Source of the DNA: an uncultured candidate division Zixibacteria bacterium
GTDB taxonomy: Bacteria > Zixibacteria > MSB-5A5 > GN15 > PGXB01
DNA length: 64,000 bases
NCBI GenBank assembly: GCA_937925655.1
Contig: CALAMC010000110.1
Coordinates: 1-64,000 of the forward strand
Direction of reading: 5' to 3'
Made by a program: the position numbers and the translations under genes. The notes under the pieces are model-generated. The model saw only the letters and a list, made by a program, of their open reading frames with translations, was not told the DNA's origin and ran no database searches. Below, piece after piece: positions 45,191-59,337 of the stretch. The stretch's first letter is position 1. Every line of letters begins with the position of its first letter.

Positions 45191-46090
45191 ATGTCGAGAA
45201 TGATTAAGCTACTTTTTTTCACTGTTACCTTTCTGTGTTTAACGGTACCGGTTTGGGCATTATCGGGGCTGCGGCTTTTAACGATCGAATCGGGAGGGAG
45301 GCCGACCGGCATGGGCGGGGCATTTGTCGCCGTCGAGGCCGATCCTTTTTCCGCCGCCTTCAATCCGGCCGCAACGTACGGGCAAGATGGCGTTAACGGC
45401 GGCTTTTCGCATAACACCCACTGGCAGGATGTTGCGGTCGAGGCCGGATACATCTCATTTGCCAAGCACAAGGCCGTTTTCACGGCCGGGATGGTGGTCG
45501 GGCATGTAGAAGGTTTGCAGGGCCGAACCGATTCGGTTCCATCGAGCACATATTACCCATTCGATGCGCAGGATATTTCGATTAAGGCCGGGGTATCATA
45601 CCAATTTGAAAAGAGGGTGGTAGTAGGAGCCATGGCCGGGTGGATGATGGAAAAAATCGATACGTATACCGGTTCGGCAGTAAATTTCGATATTGGGATC
45701 CTGTACAGGCTACGTCCCGACTTGAATATTGGTGCGGCCGTGCAACATTTCGGGCCGACCATGAATCTGCGTAATGAAGAAATCGATTTGCCCACGACTT
45801 TCCGGCTGGGCGGATCGTATCGCTATGAAAAATTAATCGGCGCCCTGGATTTGGTGATGTTTGATGATTCCAAGGATGATGGTTACGATTTACGTGTCCA
45901 CGTTGGCGGCGAATATGAGGCTCATGAAAGCCTGCTGGTTCGGGCGGGGTACAGATTTAACTATGAAAGCAAGAGTATTTCGGCGGGGCTGGGTTTCAAG
46001 AAACGGAATTTCCGCATTGACTACGCTTTCCTGCCGTATTCCAATAAACTCGATGATTCGCATATTTTCAGTTTAACCTTCAACTATTAA
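45191..46090 (+). CDS. PorV/PorQ-family outer-membrane protein, second copy
   Basis: 299 residues, signal peptide to about residue 24 (VPVWA). LLTIESGGRPTGMGGAF and DPFSAAFNPAATYG match the family start; the last strand is SHIFSLTFNY. It is clearly related to the previous gene but distant enough not to be a fresh copy. Likely an outer-membrane barrel cooperating with the propeller-type secreted protein. The dehydrogenase gene follows by about 20 bp. Confidence 0.8.
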   Translation: MSRMIKLLFFTVTFLCLTVPVWALSGLRLLTIESGGRPTGMGGAFVAVEADPFSAAFNPAATYGQDGVNGGFSHNTHWQDVAVEAGYISFAKHKAVFTAGMVVGHVEGLQGRTDSVPSSTYYPFDAQDISIKAGVSYQFEKRVVVGAMAGWMMEKIDTYTGSAVNFDIGILYRLRPDLNIGAAVQHFGPTMNLRNEEIDLPTTFRLGGSYRYEKLIGALDLVMFDDSKDDGYDLRVHVGGEYEAHESLLVRAGYRFNYESKSISAGLGFKKRNFRIDYAFLPYSNKLDDSHIFSLTFNY

Positions 46091-46110
46091 CAGGAGTGGC
46101 TAAAAAGACT

Positions 46111-47229
46111 ATGGCTAAGTATAGGATTGCGTGGATGCCGGGCGACGGTGTCGGCGTCGATGTCATGGACGCGGCCAAAATCGTCCTCGACAAATTGAAA
46201 GTGGATGCGGAATATATCCACGCCGATATCGGCTGGGAATTCTGGTGCAAGGAAGGCAATCCGCTTCCGGCACGAACCATTGATATATTGAATAACACCG
46301 ATTGTGCCCTGTTCGGGGCGATTACATCGAAGCCCAAGGAAGAGGCCGAAAACGAGCTGGTGCCTGAACTCAAGGGCAAGGGGTTGACTTATGCTTCGCC
46401 GATAGTCCGGCTCCGCCAGGAATTCAATCTGCGGACTAATTTGCGCCCATGCAAAGCCTACCCGGGTAACCCGCTGAATTATAAGGAAGGCATCGATATC
46501 GTTGTCTTCCGCGAAAATACCGAAGACCTGTATGCCGGAGTGGAGTTTTTCCCGCTTCCGGATGCAGTGCGCAAGGCGATATGCGAAGCCAATCCCAAAA
46601 TGAAGAAGTTCGATAAGCATCCGGGGGGCGAAGTGGCCGTATCGCTTCGTATCAATACCAAGACTGGGTGCCGCAATATCATCACCGATGCTTTCGAATA
46701 CGCCAGGAAAACCGGGCGCAAAAGCGTGACCGTGGTGGAGAAACCTAATGTCATTAGGGAAACGTCGGGTCTCATGGTTCGCACTGCCCGTGAAGTGGCC
46801 AAAAATTATCCGGGGATTGAGCTGTGGGAAACCAATATCGACGCCATGTGCATGTGGCTGATCAAAAATCCGCTGGATTACTCGGTGCTGGTGACGTCGA
46901 ATATGTTCGGTGACATAATTTCAGACCTCTGTGCTCAACTGGTCGGCGGGCTGGGGTTCGCGGCCTCGGGCAATATCGGCGACAAGTATGCCGTATTCGA
47001 GCCGACTCACGGTTCGGCGCCGAAGTATGCCGGAAAATATAAAGTCAACCCGATGGCCATGCTGATCACAACGCAATTAATGCTGGAGTGGTTAGGCGAG
47101 CAGGCCATGTCCGATAAGCTTGAAAAGGCCATCGCGGCGGTCATCAAAGAGGGCAAGGTTCGCACCTATGATATGGGCGGAACGTCCTCGACGCTGGATG
47201 TGGCGCATGCCGTAGCGGCGAAGCTGTAA
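46111..47229 (+). CDS. Isocitrate/isopropylmalate dehydrogenase family protein
   Basis: 372 residues from ATG 46111; GTG 46096 is also in frame but would overlap the only AGGAG. The NAD-binding opening (WMPGDGVGVDVMDAA), RENTEDLYAGVEFF and the family signature NMFGDIISDLCAQLVGGLG are present. These enzymes oxidise and decarboxylate 2-hydroxyacids such as isocitrate or 3-isopropylmalate. The SLRINTKTG region and length favour an NAD-type isocitrate dehydrogenase, but no leu or TCA neighbour confirms it. Cytosolic. Ends at a strong terminator. Confidence 0.88.
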   Translation: MAKYRIAWMPGDGVGVDVMDAAKIVLDKLKVDAEYIHADIGWEFWCKEGNPLPARTIDILNNTDCALFGAITSKPKEEAENELVPELKGKGLTYASPIVRLRQEFNLRTNLRPCKAYPGNPLNYKEGIDIVVFRENTEDLYAGVEFFPLPDAVRKAICEANPKMKKFDKHPGGEVAVSLRINTKTGCRNIITDAFEYARKTGRKSVTVVEKPNVIRETSGLMVRTAREVAKNYPGIELWETNIDAMCMWLIKNPLDYSVLVTSNMFGDIISDLCAQLVGGLGFAASGNIGDKYAVFEPTHGSAPKYAGKYKVNPMAMLITTQLMLEWLGEQAMSDKLEKAIAAVIKEGKVRTYDMGGTSSTLDVAHAVAAKL

Positions 47230-47260
47230 ATTAAATTCTTGAAATATCAGATTTACGTAG

Positions 47261-47293
47261 GGCGGAACCCTTTGGTGGTTCCGCCTTTTGTTT
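47261..47293 (+). terminator. Rho-independent terminator
   Basis: Perfect 9-bp stem, GGCGGAACC (47261-47269) with GGTTCCGCC (47277-47285), followed by TTTTGTTT. Confidence 0.9.
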
Positions 47294-47351
47294 GAATATA
47301 AAGGGCATGGTGCATTAATACAGCCAACCACCCGTTGCGTGAGATACAATT

Positions 47352-52381
<5,030 letters not shown>

Positions 52382-53615
52382 ATCCGGTATCGCCTTTCTT
52401 GTATCGTGTTTCCAGCGACCAGGTGCGCCCGGTCATCAGGGAAAAGAAGCCTTCGCGGGCGCGGATGCAATCGAGCCCGTGGCGCAGGCGCAGATCCTTT
52501 TCGACCCGGTCATTGAGGAAGGTCTCGTTATCAGCATAATTTTTAAGGCCAGTTAATGTCACCCCGACCAGTCGTATGCCAATGCGCCGGTTGAAAAGCC
52601 GCGTGAACATGTGTTCGATTAAAGGATAGATTTTGCTTTCATCGTTGGTGAAAGGATGCACTCGGTGGGCCCCCTCGATTGTCTGGAAATCGGCATAGCG
52701 GAATTTTATCTTGACCGTCCCGGCCCGTTTGGACAGGGTCCGCAGTTTGGCCGCGGCCCGTTCGAGAAGATAATAAAAATGCGATAAGAGCACAGTGTGG
52801 TCGGTGATATCATCGGCGAACCCGGTTTCACGGCTGATCGAGCGGATGATCCGATAATCACGCAGAAGGGGGCCGTCCTCGCCCCGGCAATAGGCGGCGA
52901 TTTTCAGGCCGTTGAGACCGAATATCATTTTCAGGTAGTTTTCCGGCACCCGGGCCAGTTGTCCGGCGGTGCGAAGACCCATTTCATTCAATACATTTTC
53001 TTTAACATGCCCGATCCCGGGAATTCTTCGCAAAGGCAGATGTTCCATGAAGGCGGCCATATTGTCATGGGTTAGTATGGTCAGACCGTACGGCTTATTC
53101 TGTTCGGAGGCTATTTTGGAGGCCACCCGACTGGGGGCGATGCCGATGGAAGTGGATAGTCCCAGTGTATTTTTAATTTCCGATTGCAATGCCATCGCCA
53201 GCTTTTGGCAGTCCCCGAACGGGCGAATGGCCCCGGCGATATTCAGGCAGGCTTCATCCTGTGAGATTTTATCCAGTTCCGGTGTGTATGATTGGAGGAT
53301 ATGATAGAAACGCTGGGAATAATTCTCGTAGCGGTTGAAATCGCCTTTCAGAAAGATGCCATCGGGAATCAACCGCGCCGCTTCATGAAGTGGCGTTCCC
53401 GTGTGGACACCCCGCGCGCGGGCCTCATAGCTGGGGCAGGCGACCACGCCGCGCTCGTGTTTCAACCCACCGACCATAACCGGTCGCCCGACCAATGCCC
53501 GGTTGATCGCCTGTTCGACCGAGGCGAAGAAAGCGTCAACATCGATATAAAGAAATAAACCCATGCCAACCTCCGCCATAATTAACGGCGGGGCCGGCGA
53601 AGATTAAATCACTTA

Positions 53616-53676
53616 CGAATCACATTCGGTGCGAATCACATTCGGTGCGAATCACATTCGGTGGAAATCACATTCG
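53616..53676. repeat. Four tandem palindromes (CGAAT-CAC-ATTCG), possible operator array
   Basis: Units start at 53616, 53632, 53648 and 53664, exact 16-bp period. The first three are identical 13-bp palindromes; the fourth differs at its first two bases. The array lies 52-112 bp before the dinB start and the last unit covers the stop codon of the gene upstream. Confidence 0.8.
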
Positions 53677-54222
53677 GGCGGGAATAGTCGTCTCGGTCAG
53701 GAAGGAAGTATTGGCACGGAGTATTTTGCGCCATGAAGATATATTCTGCCCGGCGCGGTCGTCGGTAATACCGGTCAGCCACAAGGAAGTCAGGCTGTCA
53801 TCGGAATCGACCTGGGCCATGACATTTTCGGCCAGCAAGTAGGTCGCCTGGGCGGGTCGTTCGGAGAATTTAATATAAACTGTTTGCCGTTTAATATCGC
53901 AAAGGATATCCGGTTCGCCAAAACGTTCGCGGAAGTCAAGAAATCGCATATCGGCCGGAACAGCATATTCGGGTAGAACCAGGTTAGGCTCCGTCTGCCA
54001 GCGACGCCGGGGGAGGGTTATTTCGATGAAGATGAGCTTTCCCTCGCGGTCGAGCTGTAATGAAACGAATTCGGAATCGAGAAAGGAAAAGTATTTAGCG
54101 CGAGCGTGACCGGTCTCCAGCGGGAAATATAGAACATCTTCTTCCAGTTGGTAAAAACCCCGGGCGCGAGGGATATCCGCATCCGGGGTATTAGTAATAA
54201 CTTTGAGCCGTCGCACGGTCAT
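53668..54222 (-). CDS. Protein of unknown function at the end of the tol-pal operon
   Basis: 184 residues from the ATG at 54222, one base after the cpoB stop; a longer frame reaches 54351 but lies inside cpoB. No signal peptide. The middle (ARGFYQLEEDVLYFPLETG, FVSLQLDREGKLIFIEI) faintly resembles DUF2283-type folds; no family call is justified. It also contains FERFGEPDILCD-like and VYIKFSERPAQATYLLAENV segments. Its stop codon falls within the palindrome array before dinB. Confidence 0.7.
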   Translation of the reverse strand: MTVRRLKVITNTPDADIPRARGFYQLEEDVLYFPLETGHARAKYFSFLDSEFVSLQLDREGKLIFIEITLPRRRWQTEPNLVLPEYAVPADMRFLDFRERFGEPDILCDIKRQTVYIKFSERPAQATYLLAENVMAQVDSDDSLTSLWLTGITDDRAGQNISSWRKILRANTSFLTETTIPARM

Positions 54223-54223
54223 T

Positions 54224-54994
54224 TTATTTGAGCTCTTTAAGCTTTTCGGCGGCTTGGTCGGCTTCCAGCGTGCCGGGATAATCGTTGACCAGTTTCTGAT
54301 AGTTCTGCCGCGCGTCGTTGCGATGGCCCAGTTCTTCATGGGAGCGGGCAATTTTATAAATCGCTCCGGGACATTTTTCCGATGACGGGTAATTTTTCAA
54401 AACGAGATCGAATTCGCTGATAGCCTCGTTGTATTTTTTCATGGAATAGTATGCTTCGCCCAGCCAGAAGCGGGCGTTGTCGGCCTTGTCGCTGGCGGAG
54501 CAGTATTTGAAGTACTCATTGAAGCCGGCGATGGCTTCATTATACTGGCTCTGACGGAGGAGAATAAAGGCTTCATCATACAGGGCCAGGCAGTCTACAG
54601 CCGGAATGACCGCCACGGAATCGGCCTTTTTAGAGCTGTCGGTCCCGGCCACAGTCACGGGTGGAATATACCCGCCGCGCGACTGACCGCGTTCGGAGAG
54701 ATAATCGACTTTGGCCTGCAGGTCGGCCAGATTAACCTGCATCGCCCGGAATTCGGTCAGAAGGTCTCGAACCGAAGAGCGAATTTCGGCCCGAAGTTCG
54801 AGTGATGCATCTTTATCTTCGGTCAACATGGCGTCGATGCGCCCCACCGCGTCGGCCACTTTTTTCTGGTCGGCCTGAACGCGCTGGATTTTTTCATCGA
54901 CGATCATGACGTCACGCTTGGTGGCACAGCCGACCAGCGTTATAAAAGCCGCCGTGAAAATCACGGCGGCTTTCCCCAAACTTTTCAAAGACAT
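54224..54994 (-). CDS. cpoB: Tol-Pal system protein CpoB/YbgF (lipoprotein form)
   Basis: 256 residues. A lipobox with Cys23 (ITLVGC) replaces the usual cleavable signal of enteric CpoB. A coiled-coil region (about 28-105) precedes three TPR units (YDEAFILLRQSQYNEAIAGF, AYYSMKKYNEAISEFDLVL, HEELGHRNDARQNYQKLV), the YbgF pattern. CpoB links Tol-Pal to cell-wall synthesis during division. It lies 13 bp after pal and shares the internal promoter before pal. Confidence 0.9.
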   Translation of the reverse strand: MSLKSLGKAAVIFTAAFITLVGCATKRDVMIVDEKIQRVQADQKKVADAVGRIDAMLTEDKDASLELRAEIRSSVRDLLTEFRAMQVNLADLQAKVDYLSERGQSRGGYIPPVTVAGTDSSKKADSVAVIPAVDCLALYDEAFILLRQSQYNEAIAGFNEYFKYCSASDKADNARFWLGEAYYSMKKYNEAISEFDLVLKNYPSSEKCPGAIYKIARSHEELGHRNDARQNYQKLVNDYPGTLEADQAAEKLKELK

Positions 54995-55007
54995 AATAGC
55001 TCCCTCG

Positions 55008-55517
55008 TTATTGAGAGACTATTTTAAATTCGGCGCGACGGTTCTTGGCCCAGGCGGCTTCATTGCTTCCCAAAACGGCCGGTCTTTCTTTCCCATAGCT
55101 GATAATAGACATCCGGTTGGCCGAGATACCCAGGTCTTTTAAATACGTCATGGCGGCATTGGCGCGCTTTTCGCCCAGCGACAGGTTATATTCCACCGTG
55201 CCGCGTTCGTCGCAGTGACCTTCAATCAGGACGATCACGCTCGGGTTATCGCGCAAGACCTTGGCATTATTAGCCAGAGCCGCTTTGGCCGAATCGACCA
55301 GGTTAAATTTATCAAAGTCAAAATAGACTTTCATGAAAGCACTTTCGCGAATCAATTCTTTAACCGGCTCCGGTTCCGGTTCCGGTTCCGGCTCCGGTTG
55401 AGAGACAGGTTGAGTGACAACCGGTTCTTCAGCAGGCGGGGGCGGCGGGGTCTTGGGACACCCGGCCAGAAAAACCATTACGAACGAAAGCAACATTAGA
55501 ATGGTCAGTTTCTTCAT
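55008..55517 (-). CDS. pal: Peptidoglycan-associated lipoprotein Pal
   Basis: 169 residues; AAGGAGG precedes the ATG. Lipobox VFLAGC with Cys20, a proline/glutamate-rich linker (about 22-52), and an OmpA-like domain with VYFDFDKFNLV, EGHCDERGTVEYNLSLGEKR and NRRAEFKI, the peptidoglycan-binding motif. Pal anchors the outer membrane to the wall and binds TolB. It has its own predicted promoter inside the tol cluster. Confidence 0.95.
   Translation of the reverse strand: MKKLTILMLLSFVMVFLAGCPKTPPPPPAEEPVVTQPVSQPEPEPEPEPEPVKELIRESAFMKVYFDFDKFNLVDSAKAALANNAKVLRDNPSVIVLIEGHCDERGTVEYNLSLGEKRANAAMTYLKDLGISANRMSIISYGKERPAVLGSNEAAWAKNRRAEFKIVSQ
55364..55399 (-). repeat. Hexamer repeat coding the Pal Pro-Glu linker
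   Basis: Near-perfect CCGGTT/CCGGCT hexamers (plus-strand reading) encode alternating Pro-Glu in Pal. The repeat may change length by slippage without a frameshift. Confidence 0.7.
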
Positions 55518-55565
55518 CGGTCTCCTCCTTGATATTATTGTTTTTTAATTTTCCAAAGTTTATCA

Positions 55566-55594
55566 ATTTTACACAAAATTCGCATTTCAGTCAA
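55566..55594 (-). promoter_or_regulatory. Internal promoter for pal-cpoB
   Basis: Minus strand: TTGACT (55594-55589), 17 bp spacer, TAAAAT (55571-55566), in the 121-bp gap between tolB and pal. Confidence 0.55.
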
Positions 55595-55638
55595 CATAAA
55601 ATCGTTATCAATTGACATATTGTACATCCGACCGGCCA

Positions 55639-56958
55639 TTATTTTTCAAGCGGCAGCCAAATCGGATTGGAAAATCCTCCTTTCATGGTCAGGCGTTTTT
55701 GGTTATTTCCGAGAAAATCCATCACATAAAGTTCTGTCGGTCCGAGGCGATTAGATGAAAAAATTATATGATTGCCATCCGGAGAATAATGCGGATTCTC
55801 ATTATTACCCAGGTCGGTCAAAACCTGGAAATTTTTTCCGGTGATATCAACAGAGCAGACCTTGAAATTGGGCTGTCGACTGACGAATACGATACGATCT
55901 CCACGAGGTGACCAGCGGGGGGAATCGTTATAGCTGCCCTGAAAAGTCAGCCGGCGGACATTTAAACCCTCGTTGTCCATGGCATAAATCTGGGGCAGGC
56001 CGGTGCGGTCGGAGATGAAGGCGATTTCGCGGCCGTCGGGCGACCAGGTTGGTGAGGTGTCGATGGCCGGGTGTTTGGTCAGGCGGCGCTTGATTTTACC
56101 GTCTTTGTCGAGCAGATAGATTTCGGAATTGCCATCCCTGGATAAAACGCAGGCAATATACTCGCCGTCGGGTGACACCGCCGGGGCGGCGTTGAGTCCG
56201 GCGTAGCCGGCGATCTGTTTGACATCATTGTTTTTCAGGTTTAATCGATAAAGCCGGGGTTCGCCGTCCATATAGCTGGTGAAATAAATATATTTACCGT
56301 CGGGTGATACCGCCGGGGAGATATTAATCGACCCGTTATTGGTCAACTGAACTTCACCGTAACCATCAAAATCGGCCATAAAAATTTCCTTGGCCTTGTC
56401 AATTTCCCTGACATACGCGATTTTGGTACGATAAATGCCTTCGTCTCCGGTAAGGGTTTTAACGATGTCATTGGCGATGTCATGCACGATATAACGATGG
56501 GCTTCTTTATAATCCTCAAATGACTTGCGGCGAATTTCCCTGCCCTGGGCGACCGAGAACAGGCGATATGACAGCCGCAGGCGGTTACGCGGGAATTCGG
56601 CGTCGAGTTTGACGAGGTATTCCGAACCGAGCCTTTGCCAGCCCAGCATGGACATTTCGATCAATTCCATATGCCGAAGGAAGAATGAGTCCAGAAGAAC
56701 GATGGCAAAATACGGTGAAAAATCGAGGTCGTTGCGCAAAATGGTGGCGCAGTTACGCATGATGACGGTATCGCTATAGGTGATAAAGTCGATCCCGCTG
56801 TAACGGACGTCCTCGACTGAGATGTTGGTCGGCTGATAGGTCGAGCGGGTGCTTAGTTCGCCGTGGACGTCACGGATTGACAGGCCGGACTGCGCCATCG
56901 ACGATGCCATCGCGGCGGCGTAAATTAAAACAATCAGGATAATTTTAATAATTTTCAT
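55639..56958 (-). CDS. tolB: Tol-Pal system beta-propeller protein TolB
   Basis: 439 residues with a signal peptide ending near residue 22 (ASSMAQ). An N-terminal mixed domain (about 30-170) is followed by a six-bladed WD40-like propeller with repeated SPDGKYIYFTS, SPDGEYIACVLS, SPDGREIAFISD, SPRGDRIVFVS and SPDGNHIIFSSN. It works in the periplasm, binding Pal and TolA. Its start overlaps the tolA-like gene by 4 nt. Confidence 0.95.
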   Translation of the reverse strand: MKIIKIILIVLIYAAAMASSMAQSGLSIRDVHGELSTRSTYQPTNISVEDVRYSGIDFITYSDTVIMRNCATILRNDLDFSPYFAIVLLDSFFLRHMELIEMSMLGWQRLGSEYLVKLDAEFPRNRLRLSYRLFSVAQGREIRRKSFEDYKEAHRYIVHDIANDIVKTLTGDEGIYRTKIAYVREIDKAKEIFMADFDGYGEVQLTNNGSINISPAVSPDGKYIYFTSYMDGEPRLYRLNLKNNDVKQIAGYAGLNAAPAVSPDGEYIACVLSRDGNSEIYLLDKDGKIKRRLTKHPAIDTSPTWSPDGREIAFISDRTGLPQIYAMDNEGLNVRRLTFQGSYNDSPRWSPRGDRIVFVSRQPNFKVCSVDITGKNFQVLTDLGNNENPHYSPDGNHIIFSSNRLGPTELYVMDFLGNNQKRLTMKGGFSNPIWLPLEK

Positions 56959-57656
56959 TGTGGTGCATAGGGGAATTTAAGGTGAATGCCTAAAATTTCT
57001 TCGGCGAAATCATCGGGCAACGGCGGCAGGGGCTGTGACAACCGGACGGCTCTTTCGCAGGCCCGGTCGAAGGCGTCGATTCCCGATGACTGCTCTATTT
57101 CAACTTTGATAATTCTTCCCGATGATATGACCTGGAAATATATGGTACAGTGCAGGGGCTGATTGGCGTAAACGGGATTGGTCCAGTTTCGTTCAATTTT
57201 GGTAAAAGCCTGAACGAACCAGTAGGGATAATTAAAGGAGGCGTTGTCGATCGAGGCCCCGCTCAATTTCGAGCCGGCCTGCAAGTTGCCGGACACGTCC
57301 TTTTGACCGTTTTCGGCGCCCGCCCGGGTCTCGGTTCCTTTTTTGGCGTCCGGTTTATAATCTTTCGGTTTATCGTCTTTGGGTTTCGGTTTGGGTTTGT
57401 CGACTTTTTTGGCCTCGGTTACGGTGGCCAGTTTATCGGGTATGGCCGCGATCGGATCGTCGGCCACAACCGCCTGTGGTACCACAATCGGTTCCGGTTT
57501 GGTCGCTTCCGGCTGAAAGGCGGGCAAAGCGGCCAGATTGACTTTGATGACATCCCCCAAATCGGTGCGAATGCGGGCCTGAAACGGTGCCATAATAAAG
57601 ACCACGATTACAAAAACAAAGTGCAAAATGAATGAAAATGCAAAGTCGGTTTTCAT
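56955..57656 (-). CDS. TolA/TonB-family energy-transducing protein
   Basis: 233 residues. An N-terminal membrane helix (about 5-23), a Pro/Lys-rich linker (about 85-110: DKPKPKPKDDKPKDYKP) and a TonB C-terminal domain (about 140-230: RIIKVEIEQSSGIDAFDRACERAV) are seen. Position between tolR and tolB makes it the TolA equivalent that passes proton-motive energy to Pal/TolB, though its C-terminal domain is TonB-like. 4-nt overlaps on both sides. Confidence 0.88.
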   Translation of the reverse strand: MKTDFAFSFILHFVFVIVVFIMAPFQARIRTDLGDVIKVNLAALPAFQPEATKPEPIVVPQAVVADDPIAAIPDKLATVTEAKKVDKPKPKPKDDKPKDYKPDAKKGTETRAGAENGQKDVSGNLQAGSKLSGASIDNASFNYPYWFVQAFTKIERNWTNPVYANQPLHCTIYFQVISSGRIIKVEIEQSSGIDAFDRACERAVRLSQPLPPLPDDFAEEILGIHLKFPYAPQ

Positions 57657-58075
57657 CGGCGTTTTGGTCTATTATTTTCTTCACGGGCGGTTATCAGCCC
57701 CAGTTCTTCGATCCCCATTATTTTCAGGCGGCTGATGACATCGACCACGGTTCCGTAGGGCACAGTCGAATCGGCGCGAAGATAAACCGAGGATTTCCCG
57801 ATCCGGCGCAGTTCTTTGTCCAGCGACGATTCGAAATTTTCGAGACGGGTCCAGATATCATTGATAAACAGGCCGCCTTTGTTATCGATCGTCAGGACCA
57901 CACCCTCGGTTTCTTCTTCTAATGCGGCCGCTTTCGTTTTGGGCAAATCGACTTCGATACCCGATTGCAGTAGGGGTGCGGATATCATGAATATGATCAG
58001 CAGCACCAGAACGACGTCGACGAGGTTGGTGACGTTGATTTCGGCGAGGGCGTTATATTTTCTTTTGGCAATCAT
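57653..58075 (-). CDS. tolR: TolR/ExbD-family biopolymer transport protein
   Basis: 140 residues, one N-terminal membrane helix with the proton-path Asp (TNLVDVVLVLLIIFMISAP) and a periplasmic ExbD-like domain (LRRIGKSSVYLRADSTVPYG, VVDVISRLKIMGIEELGLIT). It couples proton flow through TolQ to TolA. Overlaps tolQ and the tolA-like gene by 4 nt each. tolR rather than exbD is chosen from the tol context. Confidence 0.92.
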   Translation of the reverse strand: MIAKRKYNALAEINVTNLVDVVLVLLIIFMISAPLLQSGIEVDLPKTKAAALEEETEGVVLTIDNKGGLFINDIWTRLENFESSLDKELRRIGKSSVYLRADSTVPYGTVVDVISRLKIMGIEELGLITAREENNRPKRR

Positions 58076-58794
58076 GTCAAATCCTTCTTGGAGCGGGCCA
58101 TGAATTCGAGGCCAAAACCGGTGGTGGCATCATAAAACTGTTTGATTTTGTTATTGGCCCAGTTATAACCGATGACGGCCGGGATGGCCGCGCCGAGGCC
58201 GACGATGGTTGCCAAAAGTGCTTCAGCGATGCCCGGTGCCACGACGGCCAGCGAGGCCGACCCTCGTTCGCCGATAGCCCAGAATGAATCCATGACTCCG
58301 ACCACCGTGCCCAGAAGGCCCAGAAAAGGCGAGGCGTTGGCGACCGTGGCCAGAAAGATGACTTTGCGTTCAAGCAGGGCGATCTCTTCGTTAGTGCTGC
58401 GGTCCAGAGTCATCGATAAAATTTCGGTGTCCTTGGCATCGAGCCGGGGAAGTTTCTCGGCATCGGGATTACCCGCTTTTTTGCGGCTCAACAGGTCCTT
58501 TATTTCATCATACCCCTGTTCAAAAACTCCCGCCAGAGTGGACATGCCCAGTCCTTTGGCGGTTAAGAGGACATCGGACAGCTTTTTATTGCGGCGGAAA
58601 AAATCCAGGAAGGCCGCATTTTGCTGCTCGACGGTTTTAAAGTTTCGCCACTTGTTGAACATGATTGTCCATGACACGATCGAGAAAACCACGAGTATGA
58701 TCAAAATTATCTTCCCGAACAGACTGGTCTGGCTGATGATTTCACCGATGCTTCCCGCCACCAGAAACAAAGGTATGATAATCGTACTGGTCAT
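58072..58794 (-). CDS. tolQ: TolQ/ExbB-family proton channel protein
   Basis: 240 residues; AAAAGGA lies 5 nt before the ATG. Three membrane helices: near 17-40, then the ExbB signature region (FLATVANASPFLGLLGTVVG, about 145-165) and PGIAEALLATIVGLGAAIPAV (about 186-206). It forms the pentameric inner-membrane channel with TolR. First gene of the tol operon, with its own strong promoter. Confidence 0.94.
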   Translation of the reverse strand: MTSTIIIPLFLVAGSIGEIISQTSLFGKIILIILVVFSIVSWTIMFNKWRNFKTVEQQNAAFLDFFRRNKKLSDVLLTAKGLGMSTLAGVFEQGYDEIKDLLSRKKAGNPDAEKLPRLDAKDTEILSMTLDRSTNEEIALLERKVIFLATVANASPFLGLLGTVVGVMDSFWAIGERGSASLAVVAPGIAEALLATIVGLGAAIPAVIGYNWANNKIKQFYDATTGFGLEFMARSKKDLT

Positions 58795-58877
58795 ATAATT
58801 CCTTTTACGTTATTTGGGCGCGGTTGGTCCCTGTCAAATAAGTATTTCCTTCCGTCTCCTATCCTATGCAACCGTAA

Positions 58878-58906
58878 ATTATACACGCGAGTCAAAAAGG
58901 CGTCAA
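58878..58906 (-). promoter_or_regulatory. Sigma70-like promoter of the tol operon
   Basis: Minus strand: TTGACG (58906-58901), 17 bp spacer, TATAAT (58883-58878). Predicted start near 58871, a leader of about 77 nt before tolQ. Confidence 0.7.
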
Positions 58907-59017
58907 TATAAAAGCAAAAACGCCAATTTTGCGGCGCAAGTTTTTCTTGACATAACCGGGCAAATCCGTTTCTTGAAACAAAGTGACCAAATGGATTTTG
59001 AGAAGGAGAGGTAAGGG

Positions 59018-59236
59018 ATGAAGAGATTTTTTGCCATTGCGTGTTTGGGTTTGATGGCGCTTTTGCTGGTCATAGGTTGCGGCCAGAAAAAGGAAGAACC
59101 GAAGGTTGAGCAAGTCGTTGAAGAAACCATTGATTTGGCGGATACGTTATCGACCATGATCGATTCGACTCTGATACCTGATAGTGCGGCCGTGAAAGAA
59201 GCCATAAAGGAAGTCATTGAAGAAGGCGGGAAATAA
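59018..59236 (+). CDS. Small lipoprotein of unknown function
   Basis: 72 residues; purine-rich GAGAAGGAGAGG precedes the ATG. Lipoprotein signal with Cys21 (LLLVIGC), followed by an acidic, helix-prone tail (KKEEPKVEQVVEETIDLA, VKEAIKEVIEEGG). Size and charge recall small outer-membrane lipoproteins, but no family is recognised. It is a single-gene unit ended by a strong terminator, between two minus-strand operons. Confidence 0.75.
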   Translation: MKRFFAIACLGLMALLLVIGCGQKKEEPKVEQVVEETIDLADTLSTMIDSTLIPDSAAVKEAIKEVIEEGGK

Positions 59237-59262
59237 TAAATAATAGATTTGTCGCTGACCAT

Positions 59263-59294
59263 AAAAAGGCCGCCAGAAGGCGGCCTTTTTGTTT
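59263..59294. terminator. Bidirectional Rho-independent terminator
   Basis: Perfect 12-bp stem AAAAAGGCCGCC (59263-59274) with GGCGGCCTTTTT (59279-59290), loop AGAA. A/T runs on both sides serve the small lipoprotein and the convergent operon ending at 59338. Confidence 0.93.
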
Positions 59295-59337
59295 AAGTCC
59301 TATTAAATGCAGTCCATCCAATGGATGACGTAATCTC

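Noticed and set aside
53616..53676. Short direct repeats that could be read as a small CRISPR array
   Set aside because: Units are 13-bp palindromes with a constant 3-nt joint, with no unique spacers and no cas genes nearby.
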